A stretch of DNA of 64,000 nt from Roseateles sp. (GTDB lineage: Bacteria; Pseudomonadota; Gammaproteobacteria; Burkholderiales; Burkholderiaceae_C): positions 1 through 64,000 of the forward strand of contig JAFALK010000045.1 of assembly GCA_019234295.1 (NCBI GenBank), read 5' to 3'. Below the pieces are notes generated by a model. That model did no database searches. It saw only the letters and a program-made list of their open reading frames with translations, and was not told the origin of the DNA. Below, in pieces: positions 24,733-34,603 of the stretch. Positions within the stretch are counted from its first letter, which is position 1. Each line of letters starts with the position of its first letter. A program made the translations under genes and the position numbers.

Positions 24733-25934
24733 TGAACCGCCGTCGCTTCCTGTGCTGCGGCGCCGCCGCCGCCGGCCTGTTCAGCAGCCTGACCGCGGAA
24801 GGCGCCCCGCCACGCCAGCTCTGCGATCACGAGTTGATCGCGCAGTGCTGGCAGGGCCTGGACGCCCACCAGCTGTGGGACGTGCACTGCCACCTGCTCG
24901 GCACCGGCGACAGCGGCTCGGGCTGCCGCACCAACGTCAACATGAGCCAGTGGTGGCATCCCGTCGAAATGCTGCGCCGCCGCTTCATCCTTCAAGCCGC
25001 CGACGTGCCGGCCGACTCGACCAGCGTGGATCGAGCCTACGTGGCACGCCTGACCCGGCTCACGCAAGACTTTCCCGTCGGCGCGAAATGGATGCTGTTC
25101 GCCTTCGACGAAGCCATCGACGCGCAGGGCCGTATCCGCCCCGAGTGGACGACCTTCGCCGTGCCCGATGCCTATGCGCGTGGCATCGCCTGCGCCAACG
25201 CGGGGCGTTATGCCTGGGTCTCGTCCATCCACCCCTACCGAGAGGACGCGCTGCAGCGGCTGGACACCGCCATCGCCGCCGGCGCGGTGGCCGTCAAGTG
25301 GCTGCCCTCGGCCATGAACATCGACCTGCGCGAGCGGCGGTTGCGGCCCTTTTACGCACGCCTGGCCGCTACGCGCGTGCCGCTGATTGTGCACTGCGGC
25401 GACGAGAAGGCCGTACCCGGCGCCGGCCGCGACGAGCTCGGCAACCCGCTGCTCGTGCGCGCGGCGCTGGAGCAGGGCGTGCGTATCATCGTCGCGCACT
25501 GCGCCTCCTCAGGTCGTGCGCTGGACCTCGACCAGAAACGGCCGCGCGAGACCTCCGCATTTGGCCTCTTCGCGCGGCTGATGGACGAACCGGCCTGGAA
25601 GCCGCTGCTCCTCGGCGATGTGTCTGCAGTCTTCCAGGCCAACCGTGATGCGGACGTCTGGCGCGCCCTGCTCACACGCACCGACTGGCACAACCGGCTG
25701 CTGCATGGCTCGGACTATCCCCTGCCCGGCGTCGGGCCGCTGTACCGTCTGGGCAGTCTTGTCAGGGCAAACCTGCTGCAGGAGCGTCACGTGCCCGTGC
25801 TAGAAACCGTGCGCGAGCACAACCCGCTGCTGTTTGATTTCATGCTCAGGCGTCTGGTGCAGTGGCAGGGCCAGGGCTTCGACGCAGCGGTGTTCGCAAC
25901 CGCGCGCCACTTTCATGGAGGAGTTAGCACATGA
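24732..25934 (+). CDS. Exported TIM-barrel amidohydrolase
   Basis: Metal-dependent hydrolase of the amidohydrolase_2 type, 400 residues. The N-terminus has a twin-arginine-like motif (NRRRFLCCGAAAAG) suggesting export after folding. Metal ligands are visible as DVHCHL (HxH), VKWLPS (Lys), IVHCGD, VAHCAS and HGSDYP (Asp). Substrate unknown. The ATG at 24732 shares a base with the DUF2145 stop. Downstream overlap (ATGA) couples it to the lysophospholipid transporter fusion. Confidence 0.85.
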   Translation: MNRRRFLCCGAAAAGLFSSLTAEGAPPRQLCDHELIAQCWQGLDAHQLWDVHCHLLGTGDSGSGCRTNVNMSQWWHPVEMLRRRFILQAADVPADSTSVDRAYVARLTRLTQDFPVGAKWMLFAFDEAIDAQGRIRPEWTTFAVPDAYARGIACANAGRYAWVSSIHPYREDALQRLDTAIAAGAVAVKWLPSAMNIDLRERRLRPFYARLAATRVPLIVHCGDEKAVPGAGRDELGNPLLVRAALEQGVRIIVAHCASSGRALDLDQKRPRETSAFGLFARLMDEPAWKPLLLGDVSAVFQANRDADVWRALLTRTDWHNRLLHGSDYPLPGVGPLYRLGSLVRANLLQERHVPVLETVREHNPLLFDFMLRRLVQWQGQGFDAAVFATARHFHGGVST

Positions 25935-27823
25935 GCCAGAACGGCCACGGAAACCAATTTGCGCTAATGGGCCAGCGGCGCTTTGCGCCCTTTTTCTGGA
26001 CCCAGTTCCTCGGGGCCGGCAACGACAACCTCTTCAAGTTTGCCTTCACCGTGATGGTGACCTACCAGCTCGAGGTGAGCTGGCTCAAGCCGGAGCAGGC
26101 GGGTCTCATGATCGGCGCGCTCTTCATCCTGCCCTTCGTACTGTTCTCTGCCACCTCGGGCCAGCTGGCGGACAAGTACGACAAGGCGAGGGTGATGCGG
26201 CTGGTGAAGTCGCTGGAGATCCTCATCATGGCGCTGGCGGCATGGGGCTTCATGAGCGCCAATGTGCCGGCCCTGCTGGCCAGCGTGTTCGGCATGGGCC
26301 TGCACTCCACGCTGTTCGGCCCCGTCAAGTACGCCTACTTGCCCGCCCACCTCGACGAGCATGAGCTGACCGGTGGCAACGGCATGGTGGAGATGGGCAC
26401 CTTCGTGTCCATCCTGCTTGGCAATGTGGCCGGCGGCATCCTGATCGCCATTCCTGGCGAGGGGCCGCGCTACGCGGCGCTCGGCTGCCTGGCCATGGCC
26501 GCGCTTGGCCGTCTCGTGGCCCAGTTCATTCCGGCCACGCCGTCCACCGATTCTGCTCTGCGGATCAACTGGAATCCGATCACGGAGACCTGGGACAACC
26601 TCAAGCTCGCGCACCGCTACCTGGCCGTGTTCCGCTCGCTGCTGGGCATCTCGTGGATGTGGTTTTTCGGTGCCGTCTTCCTCGCCAACTTCCCCGCTTT
26701 CGCCAAGCAGGTGCTGCACGGCGACGAGCATGTGGCCTCGCTGCTGCTCGTGGTCTTCTCGGCCGGCATCGGCATCGGCTCGCTGATGTGCGAGAAGCTC
26801 TCGCGCGGCCAGGTCGAGATCGGCCTCGTGCCCCTGGGCGCGATCGGCATGAGCGTGTTCGCGGTGGATCTCTATTTCGCCTCGCGCGGCCTGGGCGACA
26901 CCGGCGTGAAGACGATCAGCGAGTTCATGGCCGTCCACGCCCACTGGCGCGTGCTTGCCGACCTTGCCTTGCTCGCCTTCTTCGCCGGCCTCTACAGCGT
27001 GCCCATGTACGCGCTGATCCAGCTGCGCGCCCCTGGCACGCACCGGGCCCGGATCATCGCCGCGAACAACATCCTCAATGCCCTCTTCATGATCGCCAGC
27101 AGCCTCATGGCCTGGGCCTTGCTGGCTGCGCACTTCACGATCCCCGAGATCTTCCTGACCGTTGGCCTGCTGAACCTGCTCGTGGCAGGCTACATCTTCT
27201 TGATCGTGCCCGAGTACCTGATGCGCTTCCTCGCCTTCGTGCTCACGCGTGTCGTCTACGTCATGCGGGTGCGCGGCGCAGAGAACATCCCGAACAAAGG
27301 TGCGGCTGTGCTGATCTGCAACCATGTCTCCTTCATTGACCCGGTGCTGATGATGGCGGCTTCCCCGCGGCCGATCCGCTTCATCATGGACCACCAGATC
27401 TTCCGCTCGCCGGTGCTGGGCTGGCTGTTCCGGCTCGTGAAGGCCATCCCCATCGCGCCGCAGAAGGAGGACCCGCGCACGTATGAGGCCGCCTTCGAGC
27501 AGGCCCGCGCGGTGCTCGACGACGACGAGCTTCTGTGCATCTTCCCCGAGGGTGGCATCACCCGCGATGGCTCGCTGCAACCCTTCAAGGGCGGCGTGAT
27601 GAAGCTGCTTGAAGGCCGCGAGCATGTGCCGGTCGTACCCATGGCGCTGCAGAACCTCTGGGGCTCCTACTTCTCGCGCGTCGAGGGCGCGGCCATGAGC
27701 AGACCCTTCCGGCGCGGCCTGCGCAACGAGGTGGGCCTGCAGGTCGGTACGCCGCTGGCCGGACCGGAGCTCAGCCCCCAGACCATGCAGGACCGCGTGG
27801 CCGGCTTGCTGGCTCGGGCCTGA
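25931..27823 (+). CDS. MFS lysophospholipid transporter fused to PlsC-type acyltransferase (LplT-PlsC)
   Basis: Bifunctional membrane protein of 630 residues. Residues ~1-425 form an MFS domain with LplT-like features (FLGAGNDNLFKFAF, DKYDKARVMRLVK). Residues ~430-630 are a 1-acyl-glycerophosphate acyltransferase with NHVSFIDPV (NHx4D box) and FPEGGITRDG. The likely role is to flip lysophospholipid inward and reacylate it, as LplT plus Aas do in E. coli; the acyl-ACP synthetase part of Aas is absent. GGAGGAG lies seven bases before the ATG. It is the last gene of the operon starting at 23495. Confidence 0.92.
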   Translation: MSQNGHGNQFALMGQRRFAPFFWTQFLGAGNDNLFKFAFTVMVTYQLEVSWLKPEQAGLMIGALFILPFVLFSATSGQLADKYDKARVMRLVKSLEILIMALAAWGFMSANVPALLASVFGMGLHSTLFGPVKYAYLPAHLDEHELTGGNGMVEMGTFVSILLGNVAGGILIAIPGEGPRYAALGCLAMAALGRLVAQFIPATPSTDSALRINWNPITETWDNLKLAHRYLAVFRSLLGISWMWFFGAVFLANFPAFAKQVLHGDEHVASLLLVVFSAGIGIGSLMCEKLSRGQVEIGLVPLGAIGMSVFAVDLYFASRGLGDTGVKTISEFMAVHAHWRVLADLALLAFFAGLYSVPMYALIQLRAPGTHRARIIAANNILNALFMIASSLMAWALLAAHFTIPEIFLTVGLLNLLVAGYIFLIVPEYLMRFLAFVLTRVVYVMRVRGAENIPNKGAAVLICNHVSFIDPVLMMAASPRPIRFIMDHQIFRSPVLGWLFRLVKAIPIAPQKEDPRTYEAAFEQARAVLDDDELLCIFPEGGITRDGSLQPFKGGVMKLLEGREHVPVVPMALQNLWGSYFSRVEGAAMSRPFRRGLRNEVGLQVGTPLAGPELSPQTMQDRVAGLLARA

Positions 27824-27824
27824 A

Positions 27825-30324
<2,500 letters not shown>

Positions 30325-30337
30325 CGAAAATGCGGCC

Positions 30338-30931
30338 ATGCCCTCCTGCCTGGCCGCGGCCGTCCACAGCCAACTGATCATCAAGAAAAGCCGCTTCATC
30401 GGCTGCGTGCAGCCCTGCGCCGGACGCGCTGAAGCGCTGGCCATCGTGGCTTCCCTGCGCAGCGCGCATCCCGGCGCGGTCCATGTGTGCTGGGCCTTGA
30501 TGGCCGGCGGGCAATCGGCCGCCAATGACGACGGCGAGCCCGGCGGCACTGCCGGCCGGCCGATGCTGGAGGTCTTGCGCCACCAGGATCTGGAAGGCGT
30601 CCTGGCCACGGTGGTGCGCTACTGGGGTGGCGTCAAGCTCGGCGCCGGCGGGCTGGTGCGCGCCTACACCGATGCCGTGGCCCAGGCCCTGGTGGGCGCC
30701 GAGAAGGTGGCTCTCACGCGCCAGGCGCGCCTGCGCTGCACCTTGCCCTACTCGCTGGAGGGACTGCTTCGGCGCGAGATCGAGCAGGCCGCGGGCGCGG
30801 CCCTGCTCGACGTGCAGCACGGAGCCCAGGTCGAGATGCTGCTGAGCCTGCCCGAGACGGCCGCCGCCGAGTTCGCCCGCCGCCTGGACGAATCTGGCCA
30901 GGGCCGCATCGGCTGGCTCCGCCCTGACTGA
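30338..30931 (+). CDS. yigZ: YigZ/IMPACT family protein
   Basis: 197-residue member of the UPF0029 (IMPACT) family: KKSRFIGCVQPC, the family signature ANDDGEPGGTAGRPML near residue 65 and VVRYWGGVKLGAGGLVRAY near residue 88. The C-terminal domain resembles the DUF1949 fold. Eukaryotic IMPACT inhibits Gcn2; the bacterial function is not known. It probably shares a transcript with the binding-protein gene. Confidence 0.9.
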   Translation: MPSCLAAAVHSQLIIKKSRFIGCVQPCAGRAEALAIVASLRSAHPGAVHVCWALMAGGQSAANDDGEPGGTAGRPMLEVLRHQDLEGVLATVVRYWGGVKLGAGGLVRAYTDAVAQALVGAEKVALTRQARLRCTLPYSLEGLLRREIEQAAGAALLDVQHGAQVEMLLSLPETAAAEFARRLDESGQGRIGWLRPD

Positions 30932-30933
30932 GC

Positions 30934-31446
30934 TCAGGCCAGGCCGGCCTTGTCGAGGCCATAGGCCTTGTCCATGGAGCCGGGCACCGAGCGAGAGGCG
31001 ATGCTGGCACGGTTCCAGCCGTTGATGGCCATCACCAGAAAGGTCAGGTCGCCAAGTTCCTTTTCCGAGAACTGCTCGCGCAGCTCGGCATACAGCGCGT
31101 CGGATACACCTTCGGGCGCAAGCCGGGTCAGCGCCTCGGTCCAGGCCAGGGCGGCACGCTCGCGCGGCTCGAACAGCGGCGACTCGCGCCAGACCGCCAC
31201 ATGGTGCAGACGCAGCTCGCGCTCGCCCTCGATGCGGGCTTCCTTCACATGCATGTCCACGCAGAAGGCGCAGCCGTTGAGCTGCGAGGCGCGCAGGTCG
31301 ACCAGGTGGACGAGCGCGGGCTCGATGCTGCTGTGCTTGCAGGCCATGCTGAAGTCCAGGTACTTCCTGAACTGTTCCGGCGACTGCTGGGCGATTTGGG
31401 TGCGGGGGTGGTTCACGACAGGCTCCTTGAGAACGGGTTGAGTCAT
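30934..31446 (-). CDS. Carboxymuconolactone decarboxylase-family (AhpD-like) protein, ECF41 target
   Basis: 170-residue all-helical protein with the redox motif CAFCVDMH (CxxCxxxH) near residue 60, the AhpD-type peroxidase/thiol-disulfide site. It is immediately downstream of the ECF41 sigma gene and has its own ECF41-type promoter at 31455-31481. ECF41 sigma factors typically pair with one carboxymuconolactone decarboxylase, oxidoreductase or epimerase gene, so this is the expected target. The predicted transcript start is only a few bases before the ATG, with no proper ribosome site. It converges with yigZ. Confidence 0.92.
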   Translation of the reverse strand: MTQPVLKEPVVNHPRTQIAQQSPEQFRKYLDFSMACKHSSIEPALVHLVDLRASQLNGCAFCVDMHVKEARIEGERELRLHHVAVWRESPLFEPRERAALAWTEALTRLAPEGVSDALYAELREQFSEKELGDLTFLVMAINGWNRASIASRSVPGSMDKAYGLDKAGLA

Positions 31447-31454
31447 GCCTTGAA

Positions 31455-31481
31455 GACGTCCGGGCGTCGCGGCTTGTGACG
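31455..31481 (-). promoter_or_regulatory. ECF41-type promoter of the AhpD-like gene
   Basis: On the minus strand CGTCACA, exactly 16 bases, then CGTC. It matches the ECF41 consensus TGTCACA-N16-CGTC with one mismatch in the -35. The -10 ends 8 bases before the start codon. Confidence 0.85.
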
Positions 31482-31500
31482 GCCAAGCGAAGAATTTTCT

Positions 31501-32391
31501 TCAGCGCTGCGCGAAGGCCGCGGCGATGCGCGCGAGCTTGTCGGGGTTGCGCTGCGTGTGCACGCGCAGAATGCGCGCGCCGTCGGTCTCGAAGGCCTGC
31601 ACCGATTCGAGCCGACCGTCGACGAAGCGCAGCAGGCTCCACTGGCCGTTCACGCGTGCCAGCTCGATGCGCTGCGTGCTGCCCAGGCGCATGTGCACGG
31701 CCAGGTAGAGTTGCGCGATGCGCGCGGCACCCCTGAGCACCTTGCCGAAGCTCGGCACTTTGCCGCCGCCGTCGCTGATCAGCTCCGCGTCTTCGGCGAG
31801 CAGGGACTGCAGCCGCGCGAAGTCGCCGCTGCGCGCGGCCTCGGCAAAGCCGGCCAGCAGCCGGTAGTGTGCGTCGGCAGAGACGACCTGGCGTGGACGG
31901 GCATCCTTGAGCTGCGCCTTGGCGCGCGACACGATCTGGCGACACGCCGCCTCAGTCTTGCCCAGGGTCTTGGCCACCTCGGCGTACTCGGCCTCGAAGA
32001 CCTCGCGCAGCAAGAAGGCGGCACGTGCCTCGGGCGCCAAGCGCTCCAGCAGGGCGAGAAAGGCCACCGAGATGTCGTCGGCCCGCTCCAGCACCTGCTC
32101 AGGGCTTGGCGTCGAGGCGGCCCCGTCCTCATCGAGCTGCGGTTCCGGCAGCCAAAAGCCCGGGTAATGCTCGCGCTGCAGTTTGGCAGCGCGCAGCCGG
32201 TCGATCGCCAGCCTCGTGGTCACCGTTACCAGCCAGGCCTCGGGCGTGGCCAGCTCGGCGCGATCCGCCGCGTGCCAGCGCAGCCAGACGTCCTGCACCA
32301 CCTCCTCGGCCTCGGCCACCGAGCCGAGCATTCGGTAGGCGATGCTTTGCAGCCGCGGGCGCAGGCCTTGGAAGTGCTGGGTGTCGTCCAT
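31501..32391 (-). CDS. sigJ: ECF41-family RNA polymerase sigma factor (SigJ-like)
   Basis: 296 residues: sigma2 (VAEAEEVVQDVWLRWH), sigma4 (EYAEVAKTLGKTEAACRQIVSRAK) and a C-terminal SnoaL/NTF2-like extension replacing an anti-sigma factor. ECF41 hallmarks are all present: WLPEP at residues 80-84 in the linker, DGGGK at 207-211 and NPDKL at 282-286. In the family the extension both inhibits and is needed for activity. A perfect consensus promoter for this family lies at 32401-32427, so it is autoregulated. The predicted mRNA is nearly leaderless. The inducing signal is unknown. Confidence 0.95.
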   Translation of the reverse strand: MDDTQHFQGLRPRLQSIAYRMLGSVAEAEEVVQDVWLRWHAADRAELATPEAWLVTVTTRLAIDRLRAAKLQREHYPGFWLPEPQLDEDGAASTPSPEQVLERADDISVAFLALLERLAPEARAAFLLREVFEAEYAEVAKTLGKTEAACRQIVSRAKAQLKDARPRQVVSADAHYRLLAGFAEAARSGDFARLQSLLAEDAELISDGGGKVPSFGKVLRGAARIAQLYLAVHMRLGSTQRIELARVNGQWSLLRFVDGRLESVQAFETDGARILRVHTQRNPDKLARIAAAFAQR

Positions 32392-32400
32392 GCGAGGCTA

Positions 32401-32427
32401 GACGTTTGGCGCACCCGGTCTGTGACA
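32401..32427 (-). promoter_or_regulatory. Perfect ECF41 promoter of the sigma gene
   Basis: On the minus strand TGTCACA, exactly 16 bases, then CGTC: a full match to the ECF41 consensus. It lies between the queA stop (32431) and the sigma start (32391), giving a leader of only about 4-6 bases. Confidence 0.92.
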
Positions 32428-32430
32428 GCC

Positions 32431-33471
32431 TCAGCGCCGTTGCAGCAACATCGCGTCGCCGTAGCTGAAGAAGCGGTAGCGCGCCGCGATGGCGTGGTCG
32501 TAGAGCGCACGGATGCGTTCGTAGCCGGCAAAGGCGCTGACCAGCATCATCAGCGTGCTGCGGGGCAGGTGGAAGTTCGTCACCAGGCGGTCGACGACCT
32601 GGAACTCGAAACCCGGGGTGATGAAGATGTCGGTCTCGCTTGCGCCGGCCCGCAGGCCGCCGCCGCGCGCTGCCGATTCCAGCGCCCGCAGTGTCGTCGT
32701 GCCCACCGCCACGACCTTGCCGCCGCGCTCGCGTGTGGCCGCGATCGCATCTACCGTCGCCTGCGACACCTCGAAGCACTCGCTGTGCATCTTGTGCTCC
32801 TCGAGTCGCTCCACACGCACCGGCTGGAACGTGCCCGCGCCCACGTGCAGGGTCACATGCGCCTGCTCCACGCCTCGCTCGGACAGCTGGCCGAGCAGGG
32901 CCTCGTCGAAATGCAGGGCGGCCGTGGGGGCGGCTACCGCACCGGGCTCGCGGGCGAAGACGGTCTGGTAGCGCCGCACGTCGTCGGCCTCGTCGGCGTG
33001 GGTGATGTAGGGCGGCAGTGGCACGTGACCGTGCTGCTCGAGCAACTGGAAGGGGTCGCCCGACAGGCGCAGGTGGAACAGACCGCTGTCGGGTCCGCAG
33101 CGGCCCAGGACCTCGGCGTCGAAGGCCTGGGCAAAGCGCACGCGGGCGCCGGGCTTGGGTGACTTGCTGGCGCGCAGATGGGCCCAGACCTCCTGCGTGC
33201 CAGGGAGCACTCGCTCGACCAGCGCTTCTACCGCGCCACCACTGGTCTTGGCGCCGTAGAGCCGAGCCTTGATCACCTTGGTGTTGTTGAAGACGAGCAG
33301 GTCACCGGCGTCGAGAAGGTCGGGCAGCTCGCGGAACACGCGGTCCACCGGGGGCACCGCGCGGCCGTCAAGCAGGCGCGAGCCGCTGCGCTCGGGCGCG
33401 GGGTGCTGGGCGATCAGTTCCTGGGGGAGGTCGAAGTCGAAATCAGCGACCGTGTAAGAGGGGGCAGACAT
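32431..33471 (-). CDS. queA: S-adenosylmethionine:tRNA ribosyltransferase-isomerase
   Basis: Transfers the ribosyl part of SAM to preQ1-34 of tRNA, forming epoxyqueuosine. 346 residues, normal length. Family motifs: [15 protein letters not shown] at the N-terminus, [43 protein letters not shown] and the C-terminal [17 protein letters not shown]. It works downstream of Tgt (28331-29461). The gene is monocistronic in appearance, with the ECF41 promoter starting four bases past its stop. Confidence 0.97.
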   Translation of the reverse strand: MSAPSYTVADFDFDLPQELIAQHPAPERSGSRLLDGRAVPPVDRVFRELPDLLDAGDLLVFNNTKVIKARLYGAKTSGGAVEALVERVLPGTQEVWAHLRASKSPKPGARVRFAQAFDAEVLGRCGPDSGLFHLRLSGDPFQLLEQHGHVPLPPYITHADEADDVRRYQTVFAREPGAVAAPTAALHFDEALLGQLSERGVEQAHVTLHVGAGTFQPVRVERLEEHKMHSECFEVSQATVDAIAATRERGGKVVAVGTTTLRALESAARGGGLRAGASETDIFITPGFEFQVVDRLVTNFHLPRSTLMMLVSAFAGYERIRALYDHAIAARYRFFSYGDAMLLQRR

Positions 33472-33540
33472 GGTGTCGAGGGCCGGACAGACCCGTACCG
33501 GGAGGGTCGGATTCTCCCATGCAGCCTGACCGCTCTGCGC

Positions 33541-33552
33541 ACAAACGTTTGT
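33541..33552. promoter_or_regulatory. Palindrome ACAAACGTTTGT, candidate activator site
   Basis: Perfect 12-bp dyad about 110 bp upstream of the sigma-54 promoter at 33650, a normal distance for an enhancer-binding protein. It also lies 70 bp upstream of queA. PEP-CTERM genes are known in some betaproteobacteria to depend on the PrsK/PrsR two-component system and RpoN; linking this site to PrsR is inference. Confidence 0.35.
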
Positions 33553-33649
33553 CGAGGAACTTTACGTTTGGGACTGACAAATGAATTAATGCATTGGTCG
33601 ATGAAAAAAACACCAGCACCAGCAATGACTTAAATCAACACCATGAACG

Positions 33650-33665
33650 TGGCATGGCCATTGCT
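33650..33665 (+). promoter_or_regulatory. Sigma-54 (-24/-12) promoter of the PEP-CTERM gene
   Basis: TGGCATG-N4-TTGCT, with GG and GC exactly ten bases apart, a near-consensus RpoN promoter. The expected start is near 33676, about 50 bases before the ATG and just before a hairpin. It is on the correct strand for the PEP-CTERM gene only. Confidence 0.8.
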
Positions 33666-33679
33666 TTCCCCAAAGTAGT

Positions 33680-33703
33680 GCGCCGCTCTGACGGCGCTTT
33701 TTT
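33680..33703 (+). terminator. Terminator-like hairpin in the 5' leader of the PEP-CTERM gene
   Basis: Stem GCGCCG / CGGCGC, loop CTCTGA, followed by TTTTTT. It starts only ~4 bases after the predicted sigma-54 start, so it cannot serve an upstream gene (the nearest one points away). It may instead be an attenuator or a 5' stabilising stem-loop. Confidence 0.65.
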
Positions 33704-33727
33704 GAACTGGATAGGGAAGAGAGATTC

Positions 33728-34531
33728 ATGCAAATCAACAAGGTTCTTGGCGCCGTGGTGCTGGCCCTGGGCGCTGCCGCCGTTCAGGCAGCGACGGTCT
33801 ACGACAGTCTCGGCCCGGCGGTCGGCAATCTGCCGAGCCTGGGTTATCAGGCGACCCAGACGGCCGAGTTCGGCGATCGCATCGCCCTGGGCGGCACGGC
33901 GCGCGGCCTGGATTCGGTGACGATCCGCATGAGCAGCTGGGCTCTGGCTTCGACCTACGGCAGCCAGGCCGCCGGCTACAACCATGACCTGACGCTCAAT
34001 GTCTACGGGGCAGGCTCGGGCGCCTTTGCCGGCTCGCTGCTGGGCAGCGTCACCCTGGATGCCTTCATCCCGTGGCGTCCCGAGGCCAGCGACAGCTGCA
34101 CCAACGGCCGCTGGTCCGACGGCGCCGGCAACTGCTTCAGCGGCAAGGCATTCGACGTCACCTTCGACTTCGGTTCGCTGGGACTGGTGCTGCCCGACAG
34201 CGTCGTGGTCGGCCTGGCCTTCAACACCCAGAGCTGGGGCGCGCAGCCGATCGGCATTGACGGCCCCTACGACTCGCTGAACTTCGGCCTCGCCTCCGGC
34301 GCGCCGACGATCGGCACCGACGTCAATCCCGACGGCGTGTTCTGGAACACCGCGACAGCGGGCAACCTGAGCAACCCCGCGAACGTGAACCTGTTTGCCG
34401 AAGACACGAACTGGACGGGCTACGTGCCCGCCATTGCAGTGGACGCGCACGACGTCCCCGAGCCCGCCTCCCTCGCCCTGGTCGGCGTGGCCCTGGCCGG
34501 CGTGGGCTTTGCCCGCCGCCGCAAGGCCTGA
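33728..34531 (+). CDS. PEP-CTERM sorting-domain protein
   Basis: Secreted or surface protein of 267 residues. Signal peptide MQINKVLGAVVLALGAAAVQA, then an Ala/Ser/Gly-rich beta-type body with few cysteines. The C-terminal sorting signal is VPEPASLALVGVALAGVGFA followed by RRRKA: the PEP motif, a transmembrane helix and a basic cluster recognised by exosortase. No known enzymatic domain. A sigma-54 promoter and leader hairpin lie upstream and an intrinsic terminator downstream, so it is monocistronic. Exosortase itself is not in the window. Confidence 0.93.
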   Translation: MQINKVLGAVVLALGAAAVQAATVYDSLGPAVGNLPSLGYQATQTAEFGDRIALGGTARGLDSVTIRMSSWALASTYGSQAAGYNHDLTLNVYGAGSGAFAGSLLGSVTLDAFIPWRPEASDSCTNGRWSDGAGNCFSGKAFDVTFDFGSLGLVLPDSVVVGLAFNTQSWGAQPIGIDGPYDSLNFGLASGAPTIGTDVNPDGVFWNTATAGNLSNPANVNLFAEDTNWTGYVPAIAVDAHDVPEPASLALVGVALAGVGFARRRKA

Positions 34532-34550
34532 GGCTCCTGCTACAGAGCAC

Positions 34551-34573
34551 GGCCCGCTTCGGCGGGCCTTTTT
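34551..34573 (+). terminator. Intrinsic terminator of the PEP-CTERM gene
   Basis: Perfect stem GGCCCGC / GCGGGCC with TTCG tetraloop followed by TTTTT, 20 bases after the stop and 30 before recG. Confidence 0.92.
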
Positions 34574-34603
34574 CATGGGCGCGCGGACTGCACAATCGCG
34601 CCC

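Noticed and set aside
25964-27625. Open frame antisense to the LplT-PlsC gene, rich in His/Glu/Gly
   Set aside because: Composition is that expected from the complement of a membrane-protein gene; no start signals.
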